In this document: positions 1-7,521 of the stretch, piece by piece
How positions within the stretch are numbered: position 1 is the stretch's first letter
Layout: every line of letters starts with the position of its first letter
DNA from: Pseudotabrizicola sp051200875
GTDB taxonomy: Bacteria > Pseudomonadota > Alphaproteobacteria > Rhodobacterales > Rhodobacteraceae
Direction: 5' to 3'
DNA: 64,000 nucleotides
Assembly: GCF_051200875.1 (NCBI RefSeq)
Contig: NZ_CP195191.1
Location: 992,001-1,056,000, forward strand
The notes under the pieces: generated by a model
What the model was told of the DNA's origin: nothing
What the model saw: the letters and a program-made list of their open reading frames with translations, nothing else
The model's database searches: none
Made by a program: the position numbers and the translations under genes

Positions 1-161
1 GCGGCTCGGTTCAAGCAAAGACAAGCTGGGGTCCTGCCCCCCTGCTTCGTCCATAAAAATCCTCCCTCAGGGCCATCAAGCTAAGCCCGTCTTCGCGCTC
101 CCCTCAAGAAGAATCTTGCCCCACGGAAATTGGCGAAGAGTTGCGGAATGCCCCGCAAGCC

Positions 162-854
162 CTACTCGTTTTCTGGCATCAGGCTATCGAAACTCGCGCC
201 TCGTGCCATCAGAACCGCCTGAGTACGGCTTTGTACGCCCAACTTCCGCATGATCGCGGTGACATGCGCTTTGACAGTCGTCTCTGCAATTGAAAGATCA
301 TAAGCAATCTGTTTGTTTAGCATGCCCTCACAAATCAGTTGCAGGATCTTCGCTTGTTGCCGGGTCAGCAATGAAAGCCGCGCGATCGCGTCTTCCTTTT
401 GTGTTGCCGGCGAGTTTGGATCCGCCGATGGCGTAAAGCCTTCGGGCACATAGGCTTTTCCGATCCGGATCGATTCAAACGCAGCACGGAAAACGTCGCG
501 ATGGCTGTGCTTGGGCACAAAACCCGCAGCTCCAGCCTTTAGCGCCGCACCGATCACGCGGTTATCGGCCAGCGACGATACGACAACGACGGGAACACGG
601 CCCGCAACCGCCTTGAGGCGGATCAAACCATCCAGCCCATCGACATCCGGAAGATTCAGGTCCAACACCACCACATCTGGAGCAGGCTCGCGATCCAGAC
701 GAGAGATTGCCGCATCAAGCCGATCCGCTGTCTCGATCCGCGAGATCCCGGCCACCGCCTTCAGCGTCATCGAAAGCGCGTCGCAGAAAAGAGGATGATC
801 ATCGACGATCAGAGCCGAGTTCAGGGAATGGTCGAATATAGGATGCGAGGTCAT
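162..854 (-). CDS. NarL/LuxR-family two-component response regulator
   Basis: A 230-residue DNA-binding response regulator that would be phosphorylated by a sensor kinase and bind promoters as a dimer. The receiver domain spans about residues 12-135, with acidic residues D18/D19, the phosphoacceptor D65 in VVVLD and the conserved K115. A GerE/LuxR helix-turn-helix occupies about residues 160-222 (LSLLTRQQAKILQLICEGM, then TVKAHV). No kinase gene lies next to it in the window. It is divergent from the lytic transglycosylase gene. PQQ alcohol dehydrogenase systems in other bacteria (ExaE/AgmR, PedR1, FlhR) use this class of regulator, so control of the dehydrogenase island 2 kb away is plausible. 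That link is inferred from proximity only. Confidence 0.9.
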   Translation of the reverse strand: MTSHPIFDHSLNSALIVDDHPLFCDALSMTLKAVAGISRIETADRLDAAISRLDREPAPDVVVLDLNLPDVDGLDGLIRLKAVAGRVPVVVVSSLADNRVIGAALKAGAAGFVPKHSHRDVFRAAFESIRIGKAYVPEGFTPSADPNSPATQKEDAIARLSLLTRQQAKILQLICEGMLNKQIAYDLSIAETTVKAHVTAIMRKLGVQSRTQAVLMARGASFDSLMPENE

Positions 855-1026
855 GGATCACCTTTTCACGCCTGCCGTCTTCAAAGAGTAGCAAGTCAGG
901 GGTCTGGGGCAAAGCAAGCCTTAAGTCCTATAGCAGACGCTTTGCGAGAATTCGCCCTCTCCTCCGAGCGGGGCTAGAGACGCATTCGAAGATAGGTTAG
1001 AGGAGCCGGGTTCATGGAGTAAAGCG

Positions 1027-1494
1027 ATGTCTCTTTCTCGTCGTGCCGCCTTAGGGCTGTGTCTTGGTTTCGTGCTTTCGGCTTGCGGCAGCCCCAAGCC
1101 GCGCGAAAGCGTGGCCAAAGGCAAACTCCACCCCGGCGAAACGCCCGAAATGCGCGCATTGATCCGCAAATATGCGCGGATCCACGACATCCCGGAAAGC
1201 CTTCTACATCGCGTCATACAGCGCGAAAGCGACTATAACCCAATGGCCCGCAGCGGCCCGTATTACGGGCTGATGCAAATCCTGCCTGAAACGGCACGAA
1301 CGATGGGTCATCGTGGCCCGGCATCCGAACTTCTGGACGCGGAAACAAACCTTTTCTACGCAGGCCGATACTTGCGCGGCGCATGGATCGTGTCTCGCGG
1401 GAATGAACCCCGGGCCGTTATGTGGTACGCTAAAGGCTACTATTACGAGGCCAAGCGTTTGGGGCTGCTTAAAGAGACTGGGCTGCGCAGTTGA
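1027..1494 (+). CDS. Lytic transglycosylase lipoprotein, SLT domain
   Basis: A 155-residue murein lytic transglycosylase expected in the periplasm, anchored as a lipoprotein. Residues 1-20 form a lipoprotein signal ending in the lipobox LSAC, with C20 as the lipidated residue. The SLT domain follows. E67 in QRESDYNP is the expected catalytic glutamate, GLMQI (81-85) is the conserved motif after it, and AGRYLRGAW and VMWYAKGY are family-typical. It is short for the family and holds little besides the catalytic domain. Its stop overlaps the TTG start of the KamA-like gene (TTGA), so the two are probably translationally coupled, an unexpected pairing of cell-wall and radical SAM functions. Confidence 0.9.
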   Translation: MSLSRRAALGLCLGFVLSACGSPKPRESVAKGKLHPGETPEMRALIRKYARIHDIPESLLHRVIQRESDYNPMARSGPYYGLMQILPETARTMGHRGPASELLDAETNLFYAGRYLRGAWIVSRGNEPRAVMWYAKGYYYEAKRLGLLKETGLRS

Positions 1495-2555
1495 CCGATC
1501 TTTCCCCTGACCACCACGATGGCCGCGCGACCGTGTCCATCGCTGATCTGATCCGCGATGGCTTCGCCCTGCCCGCGGATGCGGAAGACCTTTCCCGTGT
1601 CGTCGACACGTTCCGGATGCGGATTACGCCTGCTATGCGAAAGGCCGCCCAGACCGCACCTGCCGTGGCCCGTCAGTTCGTGCCAAGCACAGAAGAACTG
1701 GTTGAGAGCCCCGAAGATATGATCGACCCGATTGGCGATGACCGTTTTTCTCCTGTTCCGGGATTGACTCACCGCTATCCTGATCGAGCCATCCTGCACA
1801 TCACAAAGACCTGCGATGTCTACTGCCGCTTTTGCTTTCGTCGCGAAACGGTTGGCGACTCGGGCCATCTTTCCCCGGAAAAGCTGGACGCGGCGCTGAA
1901 ATACGTCGAGGCGACTCCATCGCTATGGGAGATCATTCTCACCGGCGGGGATCCGTTGGTTCTGTCGCCCCGTCGTCTGGCTGATGTGATGGAAAGATTG
2001 GCCGAAATCCCCCATGTCGAGGTGGTTCGCCTCCACACCCGTGTCCCTGTGGTCGCCCCTCACCGGATCACCGAGGCTTTGATAAAGGCACTAGATACGC
2101 GGCTTACCCCTTGGATCGTGGTCCATACCAATCACGCCGATGAGTTGACCGCCGAGGCCGAAGCCGCACTTCAAAGACTATCGCGGGCTGGCATTGGGCT
2201 TTTGTCGCAATCGGTCTTGCTGAAGGGCGTGAACGACACCACCGAGGCGTTAGAGGCTCTGTTCCGTAAACTTTATCGGCTGCGCGTAAAGCCTTACTAT
2301 CTTCACCATTGCGACATGGCCAAAGGAGCAAGCCATTTCCGGACAACCATTGCCGCAGGTCAGACCTTGATCGCGGCACTTAGAGGGCACCTCTCTGGCC
2401 CCTGCCTGCCGACCTATATTCTTGATATACCAGGCGGCTACGGAAAGTCTCCGATTGGTCCAAGCCATCTCTTTGAAGGCGCAAAAGGGGAATGGACCGT
2501 GGCCGATTGGCAAGGGGGTCTCCACAGCTATTCCGACCCTTCCAAAGGCGACTGA
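1491..2555 (+). CDS. KamA/EpmB-like radical SAM lysine 2,3-aminomutase family protein
   Basis: A 354-residue radical SAM, PLP-dependent protein of the lysine 2,3-aminomutase family. The iron-sulfur cluster motif CDVYCRFC places cysteines at 108, 112 and 115, and TGGDPLVL is the conserved SAM-binding glycine motif. The protein lacks most of the long C-terminal oligomerisation tail of clostridial KamA. In that it resembles EpmB, which isomerises lysine for elongation factor P modification, and the short alphaproteobacterial KamA-like proteins. It starts at TTG 1491, overlapping the previous stop. No epmA, efp or acetyltransferase gene lies nearby, so the substrate (free lysine or an EF-P precursor) cannot be settled here. 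Confidence 0.88.
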   Translation: MTDLSPDHHDGRATVSIADLIRDGFALPADAEDLSRVVDTFRMRITPAMRKAAQTAPAVARQFVPSTEELVESPEDMIDPIGDDRFSPVPGLTHRYPDRAILHITKTCDVYCRFCFRRETVGDSGHLSPEKLDAALKYVEATPSLWEIILTGGDPLVLSPRRLADVMERLAEIPHVEVVRLHTRVPVVAPHRITEALIKALDTRLTPWIVVHTNHADELTAEAEAALQRLSRAGIGLLSQSVLLKGVNDTTEALEALFRKLYRLRVKPYYLHHCDMAKGASHFRTTIAAGQTLIAALRGHLSGPCLPTYILDIPGGYGKSPIGPSHLFEGAKGEWTVADWQGGLHSYSDPSKGD

Positions 2556-2650
2556 ACGGCGGACCGTTCTTCTCACGCGTCGCCCTTAGTCTTGCAACGA
2601 TTTCCCCAGCGAAGATGCGGCCCCTCAGGCGACAGGCAAAGGCTTCATAC

Positions 2651-2688
2651 CCAGAAAGACTAAACGCGCCCCGGTTTCCCGGGTCGCG
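2651..2688 (-). terminator. Rho-independent terminator after the PQQ dehydrogenase
   Basis: Read on the minus strand, CGCGACCCGG and CCGGGGCGCG form a 10-bp stem with one mismatch around a GAAA tetraloop, followed by the T-rich tract TTTAGTCTTTCT. It lies between the convergent KamA-like and dehydrogenase genes, just past the dehydrogenase stop. Confidence 0.7.
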
Positions 2689-2717
2689 TCGCATTGCTCA
2701 GAATAGACCGGAGGGGG

Positions 2718-4484
2718 TCAGTTCTGGGCAAGTTGCTTTGGCAGACGGAAAGTCCATACAGTGCCGCCCTGGTTCAGGTAGTTGACCTTTTTGGCCACTT
2801 CCCCGCCCCACAGAGGAACAGCGCCGCCCCAGCCCGAGACGACCGTGACATACTGCTCACCATCCATTTCCCAGGTCACAGGCTGACCAACGATGCCCGA
2901 TCCGGTCTGGAACGACCACAGGACTTCGCCGGTTTCATCGTCCAGCGCCTTGAACTCACCTTCAGGCGTACCGAAGAACACAAGGCCACCTGCGGTGGTC
3001 ATCACACCGCCCCAAAGTGGTGCGTCGTTCTTGTATTCCCACTTCCACTCACCGGTTGCCGGATCAATGGCCTTGAGGCTGCCGATGTGATCTTCGTAAT
3101 TCGGCTTGATCGTAAAGCCGGAACCCAGATAGGCCGCGCCCTTCTTGTAGGTGATCGGCTCGTTCCAGATATCCATGCCCCATTCGTTTGAAGGCACATA
3201 GAACAGACCGGTTTTCTGGCTATGCGCCATCGGCATCCAGTTCTTGCCTCCAAGGAACGACGGCGACGAGAACACGACCTCACCCTTGGCACCATCTGCG
3301 GCCTTGGCCGGATCGCCGGGGCGGTTTTCTTCGACATAGATGGGGCGGCCGTTTTCGTCGATTCCGCTGGCCCAAGTGATATCCTTGACGAAGGGCCAGG
3401 CGTTCAGGAACTTACCGTCTTCCCGGTTCAGAACGTAAAAGAAACCGTTACGGTCAGCGGTCGCGAACTTCTTGTTGCCGTCCTTGTCGGTGAAGGCGAC
3501 GACCTCGTTCACGCCGTCATAGTCCCAACCTTCGCGCGGGGTGGACTGGAAGTGCCACTTGATCTCACCGGTCGCAGGGTCGATGCCAAGGCGGCTTGCT
3601 GCATAGAGGTTGTCGCCGACATTGCCTTCGGTCGGTGCACCAGCGTTACGCAGGTGGCTGTTCCATGGCGCGGGGTTCCCCGTCCCGAAAACAAGGGTGT
3701 TGGTCTCGATATCGTAAGAGCCGCCCAACCACGTTGCACCGCCGCCGGTCTTCCACAAATCGCCCGGCCAAGTCGCGTTCAGCGTCCCTGTCATGGTCGA
3801 TTCTTGGCCGTTCAAGGTACCCATATGGCCCTCGATCACGGGGCGCTCCCAGACCAGATCGCCGGTATTGGCGTCGCGGGCCTGCACAGCGCCGACGATG
3901 CCAAATTCACCACCAGAGTTACCGGTTATCACCAGGCCGTTCACGATCAGCGGCGCTGCGGTGTAGGAATAACCTTCCTTGTATTCGGCGATCTTCTTGT
4001 TCCAGACCACATCGCCGGTCTTGGCATTCAGCGCCACGATACGGGCGTCAAGGGTGCCGAAATAGATGTTGTCGCCATAAAGCGCAGCGCCACGGTTGAT
4101 CACGTCACAGCAAGGCAGAATGCCTTCTGGCAGACGCGCATCGTACTGCCATAGTTCCTTTCCGGTCTTCACATCAATTGCGTAAAGTCGCGAATAGGAA
4201 CCGGTAATGTACATGACGCCGTCATAAACCAGCGGCTGCGTTTCCTGACCGCGCTGCTTTTCACCACCAAGCGAGAAAGCCCATGCCGGCACCAAGTTCT
4301 TGACGTTTTCCTTGTTCAGCGTTTCCAGCGGGCTGTAGCGCTGAAGATTGCGGCCCATGCCGTTGGTCACGACATCGCCGACGCTGGTCGCATCATTGGC
4401 AAGGTCTTCTTCGGTCACACCTGCCCAAGCAACCGGAGCTCCGGCTAGCAAGGCAGCGGTGACGGCGATGACAAAACGATTCAT
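2718..4484 (-). CDS. PQQ-dependent alcohol dehydrogenase, ExaA/PedH type, predicted lanthanide-dependent
   Basis: A periplasmic quinoprotein (588 residues from the ATG at 4484) that oxidises primary alcohols and passes electrons to a c-type cytochrome. The start was chosen because it begins a clear signal peptide (about 1-22); the open frame runs 26 codons further upstream without one. The eight-bladed propeller has repeated tryptophan-docking motifs such as AIDVKTGKELWQY. The vicinal disulfide is C125-C126. Metal and PQQ ligands are E193 in GGEFG, N270 in TGNPAPW and the catalytic D321. The residue two past the catalytic Asp is D323 (WDYDG). This extra aspartate marks lanthanide-using XoxF and PedH; calcium enzymes have Ala or Ser there. 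Segments such as TWPGDLWKTGGGATW place it with ExaA/PedE/PedH rather than XoxF. Confidence 0.92.
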   Translation of the reverse strand: MNRFVIAVTAALLAGAPVAWAGVTEEDLANDATSVGDVVTNGMGRNLQRYSPLETLNKENVKNLVPAWAFSLGGEKQRGQETQPLVYDGVMYITGSYSRLYAIDVKTGKELWQYDARLPEGILPCCDVINRGAALYGDNIYFGTLDARIVALNAKTGDVVWNKKIAEYKEGYSYTAAPLIVNGLVITGNSGGEFGIVGAVQARDANTGDLVWERPVIEGHMGTLNGQESTMTGTLNATWPGDLWKTGGGATWLGGSYDIETNTLVFGTGNPAPWNSHLRNAGAPTEGNVGDNLYAASRLGIDPATGEIKWHFQSTPREGWDYDGVNEVVAFTDKDGNKKFATADRNGFFYVLNREDGKFLNAWPFVKDITWASGIDENGRPIYVEENRPGDPAKAADGAKGEVVFSSPSFLGGKNWMPMAHSQKTGLFYVPSNEWGMDIWNEPITYKKGAAYLGSGFTIKPNYEDHIGSLKAIDPATGEWKWEYKNDAPLWGGVMTTAGGLVFFGTPEGEFKALDDETGEVLWSFQTGSGIVGQPVTWEMDGEQYVTVVSGWGGAVPLWGGEVAKKVNYLNQGGTVWTFRLPKQLAQN

Positions 4485-4600
4485 CCCGGTCTCCTCCCTG
4501 GGTTCCTGACGACTCGGTCCGCCACTTGCCCCCTCCTGCAAAGAAAGCGCCGGTCTGAGCACATCATCCAGATCACAGGACCGCGAGGGTATTGCACATT

Positions 4601-4612
4601 GGTCGTACGACC
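4601..4612. promoter_or_regulatory. Perfect palindrome GGTCGTACGACC upstream of the PQQ dehydrogenase
   Basis: A 12-bp perfect inverted repeat 117 bp before the dehydrogenase start. The same GGTCGTA half-site, again preceded by an ACAAA-rich stretch, recurs in the intergenic region of the cytochrome and solute-binding protein genes (5264-5308). This position and recurrence suggest an operator for a dimeric regulator of the island, perhaps the response regulator at 162-854. The regulator is a guess. Confidence 0.5.
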
Positions 4613-4772
4613 TTTGTTCCCCTTGAGTTCACCTTCTCTCGCGCATGCCGAGTCCAAAAACCTTCTGGCAAGCCTATCTTCAAATGAACAAATCTAAGGC
4701 AGGAGCCTAAGTTAGCGGGTCTTTAGGCGGATTGAATGGCGATGCCCTCCCATTGCCATTCGATCACCGGGT

Positions 4773-5165
4773 TCAGGACTTGATAGACTGAAGGTAGGCA
4801 AGGATGAAGTCTTGCACCACAGGGTCGGTGATTCCGACATGGCGCATTTTTGTGCCGGGAACAAATCCCTGATTGTCCTCGATCCATGCCTTCAATGCAG
4901 GCGCAGTCCAGACGAATGACGCATTCTTCAGGGCCTCTGAATAGGGATAATCCGCGACCGATCCTGCCTTCCTGCCCACGACACCTTCCAACAATGGACC
5001 ATAGGAATTTCGATCCGCTTCAACCGAATGGCAACGGCGGCATTCTGCGTTGAACAGATCCTCACCCGCCTTCACCTTGATATCATTAAATATTTCAGGC
5101 TCGTCCGCAAATGCGGGGGCGGCAATGGCCAGCATCATCATGACCGCCGGAACTTTCAGTTGCAT
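4773..5165 (-). CDS. Class I c-type cytochrome, probable electron acceptor of the PQQ dehydrogenase
   Basis: A 130-residue periplasmic monohaem cytochrome c. The ATG at 5165 starts a signal peptide (MQLKVPAVMMMLAIAAPAFA, 1-20) preceded by an AGGAGG-type ribosome site. The haem-binding motif is CRRCH (42-46). YGPLLEGVVGRKAG is the class I loop, and M107 in PGTKM is the likely axial ligand. Size and motifs resemble cytochrome c2/c550. It lies directly upstream of the dehydrogenase on the same strand, separated by a 288-bp gap with its own candidate operator, so the two may have separate promoters. Dedicated cytochromes of this kind (ExaB, XoxG, MxaG) accept electrons from quinoprotein alcohol dehydrogenases. 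Confidence 0.9.
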   Translation of the reverse strand: MQLKVPAVMMMLAIAAPAFADEPEIFNDIKVKAGEDLFNAECRRCHSVEADRNSYGPLLEGVVGRKAGSVADYPYSEALKNASFVWTAPALKAWIEDNQGFVPGTKMRHVGITDPVVQDFILAYLQSIKS

Positions 5166-5233
5166 AGGAAACCTCCTGGGTTCGAACTGCACGTTTCCGT
5201 TCTTGGTGATGCGCTTCATTGCGCTGGATGCCT

Positions 5234-5247
5234 TTGACGCAGGTCAA
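5234..5247. promoter_or_regulatory. FNR/CRP-like inverted repeat TTGAC-N4-GTCAA
   Basis: A symmetric TTGAC GCAG GTCAA repeat in the divergent promoter region of the cytochrome and solute-binding protein genes. It has the spacing of FNR/DNR boxes (TTGAT-N4-ATCAA) but differs at the inner base of each half. It suggests oxygen- or redox-responsive control, but short motifs of this kind can arise by chance. Confidence 0.3.
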
Positions 5248-5263
5248 GAAATCAGCCTCTTAT

Positions 5264-5308
5264 GGTCGTAGATCCGACGACAAAAAGGTCGTAGTTCGAA
5301 GGTCGCAT
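5264..5308. promoter_or_regulatory. Cluster of three GGTCGTA-type repeats in the divergent promoter
   Basis: GGTCGTAG occurs at 5264 and 5287, and GGTCGCAT at 5301, between the divergent cytochrome gene and the solute-binding protein gene. The second copy is preceded by ACAAAAA, matching the ACAAA that precedes the palindrome at 4601 on the minus strand. A partial inverted copy (CGACGAC) lies between the first two. The arrangement suits a regulator that controls both directions. Confidence 0.45.
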
Positions 5309-5360
5309 TTCGTAACGTTGAGGCGGTGGTACTCTGACAGGGACCACGGGAGGTAAAGTC

Positions 5361-6329
5361 ATGAAACTCACAAGACACTTGCTGGGAGCCGCAGCCGCTA
5401 TTGCACTGGCCGGAGCCGCTTTCGCAGAAGAAGCAACCCTACGTATCGCAACTCAGGTGTCGGGCACCGTCAATTGGGAATTGACCACAATTTCCTCGCA
5501 AGGCTTTGATAAGGCGAACGGATTCACGATGGCCGTGCAGGATGTTGCGGCTGGCCCGGCCGCACAGATCGCCTTTCAAGGGGGAGAGGCGGACATCATC
5601 GTTTCAGATTGGCTTTGGGTTGCGCGCATGCGCTCCGAAGGAAATGACTATGTGTTCATCCCGTACTCCAAGGCCGTTGGCGCCTTGATGGTCAAGGGGG
5701 ATAGCCCGGCGCAAAGCCTTGCCGACATGAAAGGCAAGAAGATTGGTATCGCGGGTGGGCCGGTTGACAAAAGCTGGCTGATCCTTCGCGCCTATGCACA
5801 GACGCAAGGCATTGATCTGCAATCGGAAACCGAGCAGGTCTTTGGTGCACCGCCGTTGATTTTCGAAACCGCCATGAACGGCGAAACAGATGGTGCGATC
5901 AATTTCTGGCATTTCAATGCCAAAGCTCAGGCAGCAGGATTCCGTCCGCTTATGACCGTCTCCGAGGCCGCCTTGGCCCTTGGTCTTTCCGATCAGACGC
6001 CGCTGCTAGGCTATGTGGTCAAGGGGGAGTTCCTGCGCCAAAACCCTGAAATCGTTCATGGATTTGCCGCGGCAAGTCGGGCAGCCAAGGATCTTTTGGC
6101 AAGTGACGAGGCGGCATGGGATGCACTTCGTCCGATCATGAATGCAAAGTCGGATGCCCAGTTCGCCGAGTTGAAAGCGGGTTTCCGTGCGGGCATTCCG
6201 GCGCCCGGACCAGTTGATGAAGCTTCTGCGGCCAAGATGTTGGAAATAATGGCAAATCTTGGTGGTGAAGAGCTGATGGGGAAGACTACGACCCTGCCTG
6301 AAGGCGTCTTCGTCCATCCGGGAAGCTAA
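5361..6329 (+). CDS. ABC transporter periplasmic solute-binding protein, NMT1/TauA-like
   Basis: A 322-residue periplasmic binding protein with a signal peptide (about 1-22, AAAAIALAGAAFA) and a strong ribosome site (GGGAGGTAAAGTC before ATG). The fold is that of NMT1/SsuA/TauA-type proteins: an N-terminal RIATQVSGTVNWE strand, the AAGPAAQIAFQGGEADI segment, a GKKIGIAGG hinge and an acidic ligand-region segment (FETAMNGETDGAINFW). The ligand is unknown. The gene is divergent from the alcohol dehydrogenase cytochrome and shares its promoter region, and it runs into an ABC ATPase 7 bp downstream. No permease gene accompanies them. Binding of an alcohol-derived acid or a metal chelate would fit the context but is speculation. 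Confidence 0.85.
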   Translation: MKLTRHLLGAAAAIALAGAAFAEEATLRIATQVSGTVNWELTTISSQGFDKANGFTMAVQDVAAGPAAQIAFQGGEADIIVSDWLWVARMRSEGNDYVFIPYSKAVGALMVKGDSPAQSLADMKGKKIGIAGGPVDKSWLILRAYAQTQGIDLQSETEQVFGAPPLIFETAMNGETDGAINFWHFNAKAQAAGFRPLMTVSEAALALGLSDQTPLLGYVVKGEFLRQNPEIVHGFAAASRAAKDLLASDEAAWDALRPIMNAKSDAQFAELKAGFRAGIPAPGPVDEASAAKMLEIMANLGGEELMGKTTTLPEGVFVHPGS

Positions 6330-6336
6330 CCCAGAT

Positions 6337-6939
6337 ATGCCGGGCACGGCTCTCTCCCTGAGGCTTCTCTCGGCACAGCATGGACAGGTTCCCGTCTTGG
6401 GAAACCTGTCCATGAGCATTTCTAAAGGGGAGACTGTGGCCCTGACCGGGCCGTCAGGAGTTGGGAAAACCACGCTTTTGCGGGTGATCGCGGGGTTGCA
6501 TCAGGATTGGAAAGGTCAGATGGAACGGCCCGGAACATTGGCGATGGTGTTTCAAAATCCTACCCTTCTTCCGTGGCGATCTGCGCTGGAAAACATTACA
6601 ATTGCAACGCGTTGCGAGAAAATCTTCGCGCAGAATCTAATGGCCGAAGTTGGCCTTTCCGGTATGGAGTCCCGGTTTCCGGAACAGCTTTCTCTGGGTC
6701 AGCAACGCAGGCTTTCGCTGGCCCGCGCCTTGGCTGCGGAACCAGATCTCTTGCTGATGGACGAGCCTTTTGTAAGCCTTGATCCGGCGACTGCAGACGA
6801 GATGATGGACCTGTTCGAGCGCAGCCTGAAGCGCCGCGAAATGGCGGTTTTGATGGTGACCCATGCCGAAGCGGAGGCCGAACGCATGGCTGACCGCATA
6901 CTGCGGCTTGGGGGAAACCCCGCCCGTTTTGCCGATTAA
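6337..6939 (+). CDS. ABC transporter ATP-binding protein (short)
   Basis: A 200-residue nucleotide-binding subunit. Walker A is GPSGVGKT (38-45), the Q-loop glutamine is in VFQNP (71-75), the signature is LSLGQQRR (118-125), Walker B is LLLMDEP (138-144) and the switch histidine is H176. It most resembles ATPases of the nitrate/taurine/thiamine-precursor class, but lacks the roughly 50 C-terminal residues usual for those proteins. It starts 7 bp after the solute-binding protein, so they form one operon. The gene next door (from 6994) runs the other way, so no membrane subunit is encoded here. It must borrow a permease from elsewhere, or the operon has lost one. Confidence 0.88.
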   Translation: MPGTALSLRLLSAQHGQVPVLGNLSMSISKGETVALTGPSGVGKTTLLRVIAGLHQDWKGQMERPGTLAMVFQNPTLLPWRSALENITIATRCEKIFAQNLMAEVGLSGMESRFPEQLSLGQQRRLSLARALAAEPDLLLMDEPFVSLDPATADEMMDLFERSLKRREMAVLMVTHAEAEAERMADRILRLGGNPARFAD

Positions 6940-6955
6940 ACCGCTGTCACCCTGC

Positions 6956-6988
6956 GTACACCCCCTGTACACCCCCCGTACAGACAAG
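6956..6988. repeat. Three tandem 11-bp units beginning GTACA
   Basis: GTACACCCCCT, GTACACCCCCC and GTACAGACAAG follow one another at 11-bp spacing in the 54-bp gap between the convergent ABC ATPase and Sel1-repeat genes. The outer units also form an inverted CTGTAC/GTACAG pair. Eleven-base phasing could put the units on one face of the helix. Function unknown. Confidence 0.6.
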
Positions 6989-6993
6989 CGGCA

Positions 6994-7521
6994 TCAGAAC
7001 ATGGGCGCATATTTCCAGTTATCAGCATCGGGCGTGACCTCATCCAGATCATACCCTGCTGCCTGAAGTCGCTTTGCCGTTGGCAGACCAAGACGGGCCG
7101 CCTGATCGACCAGCGCCCGTCCGCCATCCACATCTTGCACAACGCCACGGCCCCGCATCATGTCGAGACCAAGATTGAACATGCCGACGGGATCCCCCGC
7201 TTCGGCGGCGCGACGATCCCATGCGGCGGCGCTGTCAGGGTCTTCGGCCGCACCAAGGCCGTTGTCATCCAGTTGCGACATCCAGGTCATGGCGCCTGTG
7301 TAACCAGCGGCGGCACAAGCCTCGAACAATTGCCGCGCTTCGACATGGCGGCCCGCCTTTGTGATGAAATAGCCAGAGGCGCATGAGGTCATCGACACCT
7401 GCCCCCGCGCGGCGTTTTCCAAGAGCCGGTTGATTGTCATTTCTTCGGGGTTCAGCGCGCCATATTCGCTTTCGGCAAGAACCGGTGTAGCGGCAAGGAT
7501 CAAGGCAATAGTGACGCGCAT
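6994..7521 (-). CDS. Secreted Sel1/TPR-like repeat protein
   Basis: A 175-residue protein with a short signal peptide (about 1-16, MRVTIALILAATPVLA) followed by helical Sel1-type repeats at about residues 57-150 (ARQLFEACAAAGYTGAM, then AAAWDRRAAEAGDPVGMFNLG, then GRALVDQAARLGLPTA). Such proteins act as periplasmic scaffolds; no partner can be named. Its ribosome site (AAAGGGAG) lies in the 3' arm of a strong terminator-like hairpin immediately upstream, so translation may depend on that structure opening. Confidence 0.75.
   Translation of the reverse strand: MRVTIALILAATPVLAESEYGALNPEEMTINRLLENAARGQVSMTSCASGYFITKAGRHVEARQLFEACAAAGYTGAMTWMSQLDDNGLGAAEDPDSAAAWDRRAAEAGDPVGMFNLGLDMMRGRGVVQDVDGGRALVDQAARLGLPTAKRLQAAGYDLDEVTPDADNWKYAPMF

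Noticed and set aside
3222..4154. Long plus-strand open frame (310 codons) across the PQQ dehydrogenase
   Set aside because: Antisense shadow of a high-GC coding gene; no ribosome site or family-like sequence, while the minus-strand frame has full quinoprotein motifs.
5178..5192. GGGTTCGAACTGC, resembling a tRNA T-loop
   Set aside because: It lies in the cytochrome gene's leader; no acceptor stem, anticodon arm or CCA end could be paired around it.
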